Assembly (NCBI RefSeq): GCF_001311845.1
Contig: NZ_BBCC01000008.1
Location: 1-64,000 of the forward strand
DNA length: 64,000 bases
Reading direction: 5' to 3'
DNA from: Desulfosarcina cetonica JCM 12296
GTDB taxonomy: Bacteria > Desulfobacterota > Desulfobacteria > Desulfobacterales > Desulfosarcinaceae
Of the stretch, positions 1 to 8,817 are shown piece by piece. Within the stretch, counting starts at the first letter, position 1, and each line of letters starts with the position of its first letter. The translations under genes and the position numbers were made by a program. The notes under the pieces were generated by a model. It was not told where the DNA came from and did not search any database. It saw only the letters and a list, made by a program, of their open reading frames with translations.

Positions 1-119
1 CCACCATGAGATATTCTCATCTGGCGCCCGATATTAAGCGAAATGCGGTCAATAAACTGGTGGAGACCTTGGGTTCTGTCAATAATGCCAAAGTGGTCAA
101 TTTGAACGATAAGAAATGA
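1..119 (+). CDS. Tyrosine recombinase/integrase, C-terminal end (partial)
   Basis: This reading frame is already open at the window edge and ends at the TGA at 117-119. The peptide contains TMRYSHLAPD, the motif around the nucleophilic tyrosine of phage-type tyrosine recombinases (family knowledge); the Tyr codon is at 12-14. Only the last 38 codons are visible, so other catalytic residues cannot be checked. The gene is followed by excisionase-like and primase-helicase genes in the same direction, which fits the integrase of an integrative element occupying roughly the first 11 kb. Confidence 0.75.
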   Translation, partial: TMRYSHLAPDIKRNAVNKLVETLGSVNNAKVVNLNDKK

Positions 120-213
120 TCTGTTTTCGGGGATAGAGCGACGGCTCGAAAAGCCGGTTTCCTGGACCGGCCCTCCCCGGATCAAATACCAGGAGCGCAT
201 CAGGAACGCGATA

Positions 214-957
214 ATGCCCAAAAGATCCAAACCAAAGTGGGGGTGGAATGCAAGTGGTTCTTTAAATCCAGGATTAATCTTTGACGAAGATAAAGGGAAG
301 ATATGCGAAGTTCTTAAAATTGACGCTGTTTCAGACGAAATTTGTTATCGACTGACAGAAGCAATACACCATTTTCAAATCCACCAATCATGGGACCTTG
401 ATGCCCCTCGCGTCTCCCAAATCAAGACGGCATTGGAACAGCTGAAGCACCAACTTGAGTTGATATTGAAGGAGGCGCGCAGAAATCGCCGACGTGAATA
501 TTCAAGGCGGTTGGTAAAGACTTTGCAAAAGATAGATCGAAAGACCGCCAATCAAATTTCAATGGTTGAATTCCCATCCAATCTTAACTTGTTCGACCTT
601 TCTGAAACCGCCATTTCCGAAATTGAGCAATGGGAAATTGACGGTTGTAGCCTCAAAAACATCCCAGCAACCCTGACGCAACTTAAATTTTGCATTGACA
701 AAGCGAATCAAAAACTCATGCCTGATTCTGGCGGGCGCCCACAAGAGCGGGGTGCCTTGAGAGGGTTTATAAGATATCTATCTTCGATTTACACAGAAGC
801 TACGGGGCGAAAAGCTGGAATATCCCGCAGCCCAATGTTTGGAGAGCCTTCCGGCCCGTTCTTCAGGTTTGTTAAACACATGATGACAATGTTAAATATC
901 GAGCCTCTCACCCCCCAGACGCTTGCATCTCAAATCCAAAAAGCCCTCCATTCTTAA
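214..957 (+). CDS. Hypothetical protein, 247 aa, mobile-element cargo
   Basis: I do not recognise a family. The protein is polar, with a charged helical middle (residues about 60-110, many Arg/Lys/Glu/Gln), no predicted membrane segment and no Cys motif. The last third (GGRPQERGALRGFIRYLSSIY onward) resembles the style of small phage-encoded DNA-associated proteins, but this is only an impression. An AGGA sequence sits 8 bases before the ATG. It follows the recombinase remnant and precedes the excisionase-like gene, so it probably belongs to the integrated element. Confidence 0.6.
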   Translation: MPKRSKPKWGWNASGSLNPGLIFDEDKGKICEVLKIDAVSDEICYRLTEAIHHFQIHQSWDLDAPRVSQIKTALEQLKHQLELILKEARRNRRREYSRRLVKTLQKIDRKTANQISMVEFPSNLNLFDLSETAISEIEQWEIDGCSLKNIPATLTQLKFCIDKANQKLMPDSGGRPQERGALRGFIRYLSSIYTEATGRKAGISRSPMFGEPSGPFFRFVKHMMTMLNIEPLTPQTLASQIQKALHS

Positions 958-1109
958 TCCTTTTTCGAAATCAACATCACCTTGTTTTAAAACTTCAACC
1001 CCCTTTTCTGCCAAAAAAAGGGGGTGGTTTTTTACATTTTTTTCGGGCAACAAAAAAAATTGGTATCTACTATCCCAGTGGATAAACAGAGAACTATTGG
1101 GAGATATAG

Positions 1110-1379
1110 ATGAACGAGACGCAAACTACCGAGGATCAATTACGAACTGCCTTCGAGCGAATGGCCGCTAATTGGCCGTCTGAAGTCGTTGCCCGTACCA
1201 GTATTGAGAAATTTTCAGGTGAGATGGTGTCGTCAAAGGCGATGGCGAATTATGACTCTCTGGGTGAAGGTCCTGAAGGCCGAATTAAAATCGGCCGCAA
1301 GACTGGATACCTCAAGGAGCCCCTCATCCAGTGGTTGATGGCCAGGTCAAAGCTGGTCAACCCCGAGATTGTCCGATGA
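1110..1379 (+). CDS. Excisionase-like small DNA-binding protein
   Basis: This 89-aa protein has a C-terminal half (about residues 50-80, around RIKIGRKTGYLKEPLIQWLM) that looks like the winged-helix part of AlpA/Xis-type excisionases, where a basic wing is followed by a helix ending in a conserved W-L pair. The N-terminal half is unassigned. GGAG lies 6 bases upstream of the ATG at 1110. Its stop overlaps the next start as ATGA, indicating translational coupling. The expected role is directionality control of the recombinase or early transcription control; assignment to the family is inference from a short motif. Confidence 0.45.
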   Translation: MNETQTTEDQLRTAFERMAANWPSEVVARTSIEKFSGEMVSSKAMANYDSLGEGPEGRIKIGRKTGYLKEPLIQWLMARSKLVNPEIVR

Positions 1380-1480
1380 TCGCCCGCGCCTTATCAAGAC
1401 TCGCGGCATGGTCCTCATGGTGGCCGATCGTGGCTTTATACCTTCCAGGTATGATCTTGTTGGCTGATGGGGGTTGGTGA
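1376..1480 (+). CDS. Small membrane protein, 34 aa
   Basis: A 34-codon frame begins with an ATG that overlaps the previous stop (ATGA at 1376-1379) and ends with a TGA that overlaps the primase start (TGATG at 1478-1482). The product is largely hydrophobic (LAAWSSWWPIVALYLPGMILL), consistent with one membrane segment. Tight coupling on both sides is the main support; homologues cannot be checked here. Confidence 0.4.
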   Translation: MIARALSRLAAWSSWWPIVALYLPGMILLADGGW

Positions 1481-3839
1481 TGATGGCAACTGCCCGCGCC
1501 GACAACGGCGATATCCAAGATACAGCGACAGCCCTAAAGGCCGCCTTACCTGATCCACGGCAGTACATCCAGGTCGCGGAGACAAAGCACGGCGGTGAGG
1601 TGGCCGGCCCCTGTCCGAAGTGTGGTGGGACCGACCGTTTTTTTATCCGCCAGGACGATTCTTTTATGTGCCGCCATTGCGGGGCCAAGGGTGGTGACCG
1701 GATCGACTTTTTTCAATGGATTGAAGGCGCTGATTTTAACGAACTGGTCCAGAAATATCTCAGCGGTGACGGCCACCAAAAGCCCAAACAGGAACCAGCC
1801 CGAGCGATCCCCGCAAATCTTAAGGCTACATACCGCTACACCGACGAGTCGGGAGCCGAGTTGTTCCAGGTTTGGCGGTACGAAGAGCCAGGCCGCGAGA
1901 AGACCTTTCGCCAAGGGACCAGGACACCCAGCGGCGAATTCAGGTTTGGGATCAAGGGCATCCGCCGGGTCCTCTACCGCCTCACCGAAGTGAGCAAGGC
2001 CGGCACCATTATTCTCACAGAAGGCGAAAAGGACGCGGACCGCCTGGCAGAGATAGGACTCACTGCCACCACCTCCCCCATGGGGCCAGTAATTGGAAAA
2101 ACGAATATGCCGCGACTCTACGCGGTAAGAACATCGCCATCTTCCCCGACAATGACTCGGCCGGCCAGAAATATCTGGACTCAGTACTGTCGTCATTAAA
2201 AGGTGTAGCGCGCTCTGTAACGGTCGTCCGGGTGCCAGTCGGGAAGGATGTTACAGACTGGATTCAATCCGGCGCCACAAAGGATGATATCCAGCACGCC
2301 ATCGATGTGGCTGTTGAATATCGATGGGGCGAAGCAAACCATGCTGAGGTGGTCGCCGACTGGCCAGATCCTGAACCGCTGACATCTACCATTGATCCGC
2401 AAACATACCCGGTTGATGCGCTGCCAGGCTTGATCCGCGAAGCGGTGGAAGAGGTTCAATTATTTGTCCAAGCCCCCTTAACCCTGGTGGCATCTAGCGC
2501 ACTGTCGGCGGTATCGCTCGCCTGCCAAGGCCTGGCTGACGTCGAACGTGCTGCGGGCTTGTCTGGCCCATCATCGCTATTTCTCCTTTCGATTGCCGAA
2601 TCCGGCGAGAGAAAAAGCCAAATCGACAAGCACTTTTTCTCGGGCATCGCCGAATACGTTGAACACCAGATTGAATTGGCCAGTCCACTACAGGCCGAAC
2701 ACGCTGCAAAAATGGCAGTATGGGAAGCAAAGCGGTCGGCTATTCTTGATCAGATCAAGAAAGATACCAAGGCAGGAAAGAGCACGGGCGAGTTTGAGGC
2801 TAAACTTGAAAAACACCAGAAAAATGAACCAAATCCGCCACGAGTGCCGCGCCTGATCATAAAGGACGATACACCAGAACGTCTCGCACAATCATTATCG
2901 GAGGTGTGGCCGTCGGCCGGCGTCATATCGTCAGAAGGCGGCGTATCCCTTGGCGGTTCCGGTATGGGCCAGGATTCTTTGATAAGGAACCTATCCCAGC
3001 TCAACGTTCTATGGGATGGCGGCACAATCGACATGGGACGCAAGACAAGCGGTTCTGTTCGAGTATCGGGAGCGCGCTTGTCGATGGGCATCCAGATCCA
3101 GGAGGCGACGTTACGGGCGTTTTTTGACTCCACCAGGGGACTTGCCCGGGGAACCGGTTTTCTCGCCCGGTTCTTGATGGCATGGCCAACTTCGACCATG
3201 GGGACACGCATGTTTCGTGAACCACCCGCCTCATGGCCAGCACTAAACAGGTTCAACGGTCGCATCATCGGCCTGCTGGAGTCGCCCTTGCCGTGGGACA
3301 CCGGCGGCGCCTTTGCCATCCGACCTACCATGTTAACATTGTCAATAGATGCAAAAGCCGCCTGGGTAGCATATCACGACGGCATTGAGCGCGAACTTAG
3401 AACAGGCGGAGAGCTGGCAGACATCCGAGATGTATCAGCCAAAAGCGCTGACAATGCGGCACGATTGGCGGCATTGTTCCACCTATTTAATAGAGATGGC
3501 GGTGAAATATCCGCTGATGACATGACCAGAGGTTCACGGATCGCGGGGTGGCACCTCTCCGAATCGATGAGGTTTTTTAACGAAATCTGCTTACCCGAGG
3601 GGATGGCAAACGCGGAAAAGCTGGACGCGTGGCTTCATGAGCATTGCAGGTCTAAAAAGATACAGGAGGTGTCAACACGAGACATCCAGCGGCTCGGACC
3701 GTATGCCCTGCGCGATACTGACAGGTTGGCGGGTGCCGTCAGGGAATTGGAAAATCTTGGACGGGCCAGGCTGGCCACGGTGGGCAAGAAAAAGGTGGTG
3801 CGGGTCAATCCAAAACTTATCACGGAGGCGTCCAAATGA
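1480..3839 (+). CDS. Phage/plasmid-type primase-helicase (frameshifted)
   Basis: The product combines a CHC2-like zinc ribbon (CPKCGGTDRFF ... CRHCGAKGGD, about residues 46-70), a Toprim domain (TEGEKDADRL ... IAIFPDNDSAGQKY) and a long DUF3987-type region with a P-loop-like segment (ESGERKSQID). Such fusions prime and unwind DNA during replication of phages and integrative elements. The frame changes at a G4 run (2082-2085): adding one G joins TTSPMG to ASNWKNEY, which is the expected Toprim continuation. Either the sequence lacks one base or the gene is recently broken. The start at 1480 is chosen because it is coupled to the 34-aa frame upstream. Confidence 0.8.
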
Positions 3840-4567
3840 TTCTTGAATCCCTCATTAAGTACGGACCTGTCGCAGGTGTCGCAACTGTCGCAGTCGCAAA
3901 CAATAAAACAGCTAAAAATAAATCTGTCGCAAGCGAAGCACAGTCGCTTAGGTTCAAAAATAGAGAAAAAGTTAATATATATAATAAAAACAATAATATA
4001 TGTTTTTCTAGCGGCACTCTGAAAAATAAATTTAACGGCGCTGCGACTGCGACACCTGCGACACCTGCGACACTTCCCAGCGCCTGCCCCTTGGTAGACG
4101 GCGGCATTTGTCCCCCCGGCTGCCGGTTCGAAACCAAGCTTATGGTCCGTATGCTCGAAAACGGCACCCTGCCTGATCCGAAAATCGGCTGCCCGCTCCG
4201 GGGCGCATGCGGATTGTTCAGCGAATGGCCCCGAGCAGACCGCCAACCGTTACCACTGCAATGTCTCGGTCACGATTGTCAACACGTTGCCAGGGACCCC
4301 GAAACGGCGGCTCTGCGCTGCGAGAAAGCCGATGCCGAAGTCATCGGTATGGCCGAGTGCCCCATGGGTAGATGGTCACGAGGCCTTCCAAAATCAGCGA
4401 GACAGACAAGCACGCCATATGGTGATCCTGGCGATTGTGAGTGTTGCTCGGCCTGCGACAAGACCACGATGATGTGCCACCACACGGCCTTTTTCGAACA
4501 TAAGGCCGGCCGTGGAGTGCCGTGTGCGCAGATCCGGGCGAACTGCCCACGGATGGGTGAGAGATGA
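3836..4567 (+). CDS. Cys-rich protein downstream of primase, 243 aa
   Basis: The start overlaps the primase stop (ATGA). The C-terminal two thirds contain many cysteines in zinc-finger-like pairs (CPLVDGGICPPGC, CPLRGAC, CECCSACDKTTMMC), suggesting metal binding. The first 75 residues are low complexity (VAGVATVAVA ... ATATPATPAT) because the DNA there is a large inverted repeat around an AT-rich core (see 3868-4072). The function is unknown. The gene may be translated through a cis-acting DNA element, or the true start may lie after it. Confidence 0.5.
   Translation: MILESLIKYGPVAGVATVAVANNKTAKNKSVASEAQSLRFKNREKVNIYNKNNNICFSSGTLKNKFNGAATATPATPATLPSACPLVDGGICPPGCRFETKLMVRMLENGTLPDPKIGCPLRGACGLFSEWPRADRQPLPLQCLGHDCQHVARDPETAALRCEKADAEVIGMAECPMGRWSRGLPKSARQTSTPYGDPGDCECCSACDKTTMMCHHTAFFEHKAGRGVPCAQIRANCPRMGER
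3868..4072. repeat. 31-bp inverted repeat flanking AT-rich core; candidate replication origin
   Basis: Three TGTCGCA copies spaced 9 bp (3868, 3877, 3886) are mirrored by three TGCGACA copies spaced 9 bp (4048, 4057, 4066). The complete arms 3868-3898 and 4042-4072 are inverted copies matching at 29 of 31 positions. Between them lie about 140 bp that are very AT-rich (3945-4035), plus another TGTCGCA at 3925. Position immediately after a primase-helicase gene, repeated binding-site-like units and an easily melted core are typical of an origin. The 9-bp spacing also equals three codons, so a coding repeat is the alternative. Confidence 0.5.
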
Positions 4568-4743
4568 CTACCGATAGAATTCGAATCCAATACGGCAACG
4601 GTGAAAATCCCATCGATGCGCTTCACCGTGCCATACAGCGCTATGGCCGGGAAAACGCATTTATTCTGGTGCCGACAAGTTTATGGCGGCGACTGAGCAA
4701 CAATCAACCCAAACGAGGTAAAGATGAAAGAAAGAGAATTTGA
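4564..4743 (+). CDS. Small hypothetical protein, 59 aa
   Basis: The frame starts within the previous stop (ATGA overlap at 4564-4567) and overlaps the start of the next gene by 20 bases. The product (MTTDRIRIQYGNGENPIDAL...) is basic and soluble with no recognisable domain. Support comes only from coupling and position within a same-direction gene string. Confidence 0.4.
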   Translation: MTTDRIRIQYGNGENPIDALHRAIQRYGRENAFILVPTSLWRRLSNNQPKRGKDERKRI

Positions 4744-5017
4744 CCAGGCATTCAGACAAGCAGCAGTGGACATGTTTCACACCGAACTCCAAAACGCAGA
4801 GCGGTCCGCCGATGGAATAGAAGTTATTGAGAATACCTTCCCGGGATTGGCCTTCCAGGTTTGGGCCAGCCACGTGGAGCGTATGACACTGGCTGTTGTC
4901 CCGGTTATCGACCACATCCCTTCTGACCTATTGCGGCGATATCACACCATGATGAAGCGGTATTTGGATGTTATCGAAGAGGCCGCTGTCATGGCGGAGA
5001 GTGCGGGTGTCAACTAA
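4724..5017 (+). CDS. Hypothetical protein, 97 aa
   Basis: A GAGG motif lies 5 bases before the ATG at 4724. The protein is predicted to be helical and soluble, with no cysteine motif or membrane segment, and I recognise no family. It closes the primase-proximal gene string; the following 200 bp are AT-rich with TTGACA/TTGACT hexamers near 5127 and 5173 and may contain the promoter of the next gene. Confidence 0.5.
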   Translation: MKEREFDQAFRQAAVDMFHTELQNAERSADGIEVIENTFPGLAFQVWASHVERMTLAVVPVIDHIPSDLLRRYHTMMKRYLDVIEEAAVMAESAGVN

Positions 5018-5219
5018 GAATGGTATTTTACTTCCAAAACGAGCATTTGAAACGCCCAAGTCAACCGCAAAATGACCTTACAAAACCTAATACTAAAGTT
5101 AACTTAATTGGTTGATTTTTGTGGTTGACATAAACCGCAACAGTTTGAACTAACTATAAATTAATGGAAGTTGACTCGAACTTAATTTTAGCAACACCAT
5201 TTAATGAAGGAGAAGTAAA

Positions 5220-6422
5220 TTGAATCTCACTGAATTTGATATGCAAATACTGCTCAAGGCATTGGAAAACCGTGCCGGGCATGGCCGCGATAACGTCTTG
5301 CCCAAATGGCGATGTATCGCAATTCAACGGTTTGACCAAACGCCGGCCGAGATTGAAACGGTTAACGCACCGGAAGTGGCGACACCGGCCTTCGGGTTGT
5401 CAACCATGATGACGATGGTCAGTGCGGCAGACATCCACAATCGGGCATCGAGCGCCCGTGCGAATTTGGCTACACGGTTGGAAGCGGCGAGAGCCAAAGA
5501 CCCGGATTTCGGAAGTTCACGGCAGGTTGACCCGGAGATGTTTATCCGCCTGGGGTTCGTCTGGGTGGGCTCCCGTCCCAAGCTTTCCAAGGCCGATTCT
5601 GAAGAAGTCGCAAAGGACTGGCGGAACAAAGGGTTTGAGGTTTTCGTTCATTGCCAAACTGGAGATGGTGCGGATCTGTATGAACTTCAGGCCGTCAACC
5701 TGATCCCAAAATTCGCCAAAAAAGCCCAGCTTGACCACCTGCCCAGCGATAGCAACCGGGGAATCGTTTTTGGCACCATCGAGGCCGCCATCCCCGACGA
5801 GAAGATTGCTGCAGAGGCCTGGAAGGAGGTCGACACGGCGTTCCAAACCTTGGAATCAGAAGGTCTCGTCGTGAGGGTGCAAGGCGTCAATATGGGCGCC
5901 AGGTGGCAAGGAATTTCCCTCTCGCACGAAGGACTGGCCGTGGCCAAAGACATGAAGTTTCGGCTGCGCCAGCAGTCCGCCGATGATGCGAAACCGAAAG
6001 GTGTGGGGCCGTTTCACGTATGTTGCCCGAACTGCAAGCAGGTGTTTATGAAAACCACGGATATGTATACTGAGGACTCCCCCGTACATGGGTATATGTT
6101 GGAGTTTTTGCCGCAGTACAAAAAGCTCAAATGGTCCCTGCCTTTCATGCCTTCGGCCATCGGCCAGAACATAACCTGCCCGGGCTGCTCCTGTGTATTG
6201 ACCGGAACGAATAATCGTTTCCTGGACGGCATTCTGACCGATCCGAACGAGGAAGAGAAGGCCGATATTCAACCGGATGAGTCAACCGGTGGTAAAATCG
6301 ATGATGAGGCGTTGTTGAAGATGGTTGACGAAGGCAAACCTCAAACCGAGATTGCCCGATTCTTTCAAGTCAGTAAGCAAGCGGTAAATAAAAAGCTCAA
6401 AGCCCTGCGAGAGGCGGTTTAA
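5220..6422 (+). CDS. Hypothetical zinc-ribbon/HTH protein, 400 aa
   Basis: The TTG at 5220 is taken as the start because a GGAG lies 7 bases upstream. The central part is unassigned. Residues about 265-330 carry two CxxC pairs (CCPNCKQ and CPGCSC) that would form a zinc ribbon. The C-terminus (ALLKMVDEGKPQTEIARFF then VSKQAVNKKLKAL) reads as a resolvase-type helix-turn-helix. Together this suggests a DNA-binding protein of the integrated element, possibly a regulator. No catalytic motif is visible. Confidence 0.6.
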   Translation: MNLTEFDMQILLKALENRAGHGRDNVLPKWRCIAIQRFDQTPAEIETVNAPEVATPAFGLSTMMTMVSAADIHNRASSARANLATRLEAARAKDPDFGSSRQVDPEMFIRLGFVWVGSRPKLSKADSEEVAKDWRNKGFEVFVHCQTGDGADLYELQAVNLIPKFAKKAQLDHLPSDSNRGIVFGTIEAAIPDEKIAAEAWKEVDTAFQTLESEGLVVRVQGVNMGARWQGISLSHEGLAVAKDMKFRLRQQSADDAKPKGVGPFHVCCPNCKQVFMKTTDMYTEDSPVHGYMLEFLPQYKKLKWSLPFMPSAIGQNITCPGCSCVLTGTNNRFLDGILTDPNEEEKADIQPDESTGGKIDDEALLKMVDEGKPQTEIARFFQVSKQAVNKKLKALREAV

Positions 6423-6509
6423 AGACGATTCAGGGGCAAGTGGCAGGCGATGTTTTGCCTGCCACATCACCCGCTGAAGGTTAACAATAGATAACGCGAG
6501 GAATCGAAT

Positions 6510-6626
6510 ATGACCGACTTCAAGAACGTCAAACACGCTTGGGCAATCGTCCAAAGCTTTGAGAAGCTACCGGATGACGACCCCACCCTGATGCTCGATG
6601 AGAACATTGGTACCAACCTATTATGA
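6510..6626 (+). CDS. Small hypothetical protein, 38 aa
   Basis: An AGGAA motif precedes the ATG at 6510, and a strong hairpin terminator follows at 6705. The acidic product (MTDFKNVKHAWAIVQSFEKL...) has no recognisable domain. It may be the last gene of the unit that begins at 5220. Confidence 0.35.
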   Translation: MTDFKNVKHAWAIVQSFEKLPDDDPTLMLDENIGTNLL

Positions 6627-6704
6627 GCAGGCAGATGGCACATTTGTCAAACGGGGGCCTGGATGCCCGCCGGCGATGTGAACCATGCCACAACGCATGA
6701 AGAG

Positions 6705-6730
6705 ACGGCCCTCCCCCGGGGGCCGTTTTC
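6705..6730 (+). terminator. Intrinsic terminator
   Basis: ACGGCCC (6705-6711) pairs with GGGCCGT (6720-6726), and TTTTC follows. It closes the 5220-6626 unit and lies upstream of, not inside, the Rha fragment if that fragment starts at 6747. Confidence 0.7.
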
Positions 6731-6746
6731 ATTTCCGGGCCGGCCG

Positions 6747-7115
6747 GTGACCACCTCGCTGAAGGTGGCTGAATATTTTGGGAAGCGGCATGACAATGTG
6801 ATTCAGTCTATCCAAACACTTGATTGTTCAGATGAATTTGGTGCCCTGAATTTTCAGGAGACCTCATATGTGGACAAATCGAACCGCCAAAAGCCCATGT
6901 ACGAAATGACCCGAGACGGTTGGGCGTTTCTGGTTATGGGTTTCACCGGTAAAAAAGCTGCCAGGTCAAAACCGAAATTGCGCACTTTTGCGCACTTCCT
7001 ACGCGCGCGCAAGAACAGGGTTGCAGGGAGGTTGCAGGGTGCAACGCACGCGCGAGAACATCCATGTTTTCGAGTGAGTGTGGCCCGCCTGGCGATCCGT
7101 GGTGGGGGCCAATAG
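6747..7115 (+). pseudogene. Rha-family phage regulatory protein, truncated
   Basis: The stretch VTTSLKVAEYFGKRHDNVIQ through YEMTRDGWAFLVMGFTGKKAA matches the N-terminal domain of phage Rha proteins (family knowledge). After GKKAA the expected helix leading to AFN is missing and the frame runs into unrelated, Arg-rich sequence, so the domain is cut. The N-terminus also seems replaced, because a terminator hairpin sits at 6705-6730; I start at the GTG at 6747. It is likely a remnant of a phage regulator. Confidence 0.6.
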
Positions 7116-7130
7116 GTTGATTGAAAGATT

Positions 7131-7167
7131 GCAGCCCCGAACCAGCTCAACCTGACCGGGGCTGCTT
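7131..7167. terminator. Hairpin, terminator-like
   Basis: GCAGCCCCG (7131-7139) pairs perfectly with CGGGGCTGC (7157-7165), with a 17-base loop. Only two T residues follow, so termination is uncertain. The rest of 7116-7550 shows no gene I trust. It does contain a second imperfect copy of the phrase ATCCATGTTTTC...GTGTGGCC (7063-7085 and 7415-7439). Confidence 0.4.
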
Positions 7168-7550
7168 GGTGATGAAGGTGGCTGTGAATTTGTTGCTGCT
7201 ATGGAGGTTGAGGGCACAACAGTGGGGCAACAACCAGCCAGACGCTTGGACGGCGTTGCATTCCTTTAGAAGGCAAGGCCCTATGCAGTCAATAGGCACC
7301 ACCGAAAACCGCAAAAAGCTGATGGAATATCGCAAATTTCTCCATCATCAACGAATCCGGCTCTATTTCCTCATTCTGCGATCCCGCAAAAAACTACCGA
7401 AAAAACGCAAAAATATCCATGTTTTCAAGCTGGTGTGGCCTTGACAGAATTGGCCCGCATATGCGATGTGAATAGTGCAACTGTAAGTCCAGTTGCCCGG
7501 GGTGACAGCCGGAAAACTCCAAGGCGCATGAGCGCTGAATGTCCGTTTGG

Positions 7551-7669
7551 ATATGGCGCTTTTCGTTTTTCGCCGTATAGTGCCCTATGGGCGGCGTATG
7601 CGCGGGGGCTTTGTGCCCGTCGGTATCCTTGGAGGCCGGTCTGTCAACCGAGCATATGCCGCCCTTTTT
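7551..7669 (+). ncRNA. Structured intergenic region, candidate small RNA with terminator
   Basis: A first hairpin pairs ATATGGCG (7551-7558) with CGCCGTAT (7571-7578). It is followed by a 13-bp closing stem, GGGCGGCGTATGC (7589-7601) with GCATATGCCGCCC (7652-7664), containing one G-U pair. TTTTTG follows directly. Inside the closing stem, GGGC/GCCC and CGGT/ACCG can form two small hairpins. The arrangement looks like a multibranched RNA ending in an intrinsic terminator, just upstream of the small-gene string at 7722. No Rfam family is recognised. Confidence 0.4.
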
Positions 7670-7721
7670 GTTTGACAGCGAATCGGGCGGCCTCTTTCAA
7701 CCTACTCCAAGGAGAACCGCC

Positions 7722-7974
7722 ATGAAAAAAGAACCCCACCACCCCCACGGCCCCAACCGAAAAGAAAGTCCCCGGCCAACTGTCTGCCGCTGACCAAGAG
7801 CTTGCCAAAGCAATGATCGAGTTGTTGACCGACCTTGGCAGCGATGGCAACGATTCAATGGAGGGCCTTTTTGCGAGAGAGCGCCTTTATTTTGATGGTA
7901 TAAGTTACCTCTCGGATAGATTTGACGCCATTTCCGATGAACTCAAAGAAGCTTTGGAAGGAGGTGCCGCATGA
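7722..7974 (+). CDS. Small hypothetical protein, about 83 aa (frameshifted)
   Basis: AAGGAG precedes the ATG at 7722. The frame starting there stops early, but removing one C from the C4 run at 7734-7737 joins MKKEP to TTPTAPTEKKVPGQLSAADQ and gives an open frame that ends at 7974, overlapping the next ATG (ATGA). The acidic helical product is unassigned. It begins a run of five small coupled genes. Confidence 0.5.
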
Positions 7975-8162
7975 AAAAAAGAAACTTGGTTGATTGCTCC
8001 TATATGATGGCATGGATAGCTCTCGTCATTGAAGAGCTCCCAAACTTCAGTCGCAAAGAGCTATCAGATGTGGAGGCAAAAGGCTGGTCAATGATTTTAG
8101 AGGACATCGCCGACCGAATCACCGCATGCAAATCCAGCAAAGAGGAAGGGGGTGTCGCATGA
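7971..8162 (+). CDS. Small hypothetical protein, 63 aa
   Basis: GGAGG precedes the ATG, which overlaps the previous stop. The product contains EAKGWSMILEDIADRI, which resembles EANGWGIMIHDIADRI in the gene at 8632-8810, so the two look like paralogues. No catalytic or binding motif is recognised. Confidence 0.55.
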   Translation: MKKRNLVDCSYMMAWIALVIEELPNFSRKELSDVEAKGWSMILEDIADRITACKSSKEEGGVA

Positions 8163-8410
8163 AATTCATCGATGATCGAAGCCCCACCGAATTAATCCAG
8201 AGTGCTCAAGAGTACAACACCAGAATCCAGGCCATGCTGGTGCAATTGAAACATGTTTTCGACGGGTTGGAAGATGCTGACAGGTACGAGCTCTATGCCA
8301 TTAACCTGCTTTGCGAGCGTGGCGTTGAAGAGTGCGCTTTGGATGCTTCCGGTGTCCAGGACGATCTCGACAAGGCCCTCATGGCGATGAAAGGCGGTGC
8401 CCATGCCTGA
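8159..8410 (+). CDS. Small hypothetical protein, 83 aa
   Basis: The ATG at 8159 overlaps the previous stop (ATGA) and is preceded by a G-rich Shine-Dalgarno sequence (GAAGGGGG). The protein is helical and acidic (MKFIDDRSPTELIQSAQEY...). It is unassigned and lies in the small coupled gene string. Confidence 0.5.
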   Translation: MKFIDDRSPTELIQSAQEYNTRIQAMLVQLKHVFDGLEDADRYELYAINLLCERGVEECALDASGVQDDLDKALMAMKGGAHA

Positions 8411-8654
8411 AAAGCAAAATGAGCATTCTGCATCAGATCGACTTGTCACCGAGATGAACAAGATCAATGCATTGATGGACCTATTCGCATCAGCCGCGAT
8501 TCACGACGATGGAGCCAAGTTCTCTCTATCCGGTACAATCGGCATGCGTGAGATCCTGGATACCGTCAGCAACGAACTCAACGATATTTCCTGGGAAGTT
8601 GACGCCATGGAAAGAAAATTGGGGGTGCGCGATGATGCAAGAGAGGAATCTTAA
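8403..8654 (+). CDS. Small hypothetical protein, 83 aa
   Basis: The ATG at 8403 overlaps the previous gene by 8 bases and has GGCGGTG upstream, matching the other junctions of this string. The product (MPEKQNEHSASDRLVTEMNK...) is predicted to be a helical, probably coiled protein. It is loosely similar in style to the product of 7722-7974, but true homology is not certain. Function unknown. Confidence 0.5.
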   Translation: MPEKQNEHSASDRLVTEMNKINALMDLFASAAIHDDGAKFSLSGTIGMREILDTVSNELNDISWEVDAMERKLGVRDDAREES

Positions 8655-8810
8655 AGAGTGCGCCGACATGCTCCGGGGTATCGCCTACCTGTTTTGCGAG
8701 AAGGTTGCCACGGCGCCGGACCCACCCAAGAATTCCGAGGCGAATGGTTGGGGATCATGATCCATGATATTGCCGACCGGATTGAGGATATCGGCGGCGA
8801 GAAACGGTAA
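8632..8810 (+). CDS. Small hypothetical protein, about 59 aa (frameshifted)
   Basis: The gene starts inside the end of the previous one (ATGATG at 8632) behind GGGGGTG. It appears to stop after NGWGS, but one extra G in the G4 run at 8750-8753 would continue the frame as NGWGIMIHDIADRIEDIGGEKR to the TAA at 8808. That restored tail matches the paralogue at 7971-8162, which argues that the shift is a base-call error or a recent mutation. Confidence 0.5.
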
Positions 8811-8817
8811 CCAATGG

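Noticed and set aside
923-1171. 82-aa plus-strand frame
   Set aside because: It overlaps two better frames and is driven by T-rich sequence; no supporting motif.
7121-7444. 107-aa plus-strand frame
   Set aside because: It begins in a hairpin and shows no family features; the stretch is better explained as non-coding or decayed.
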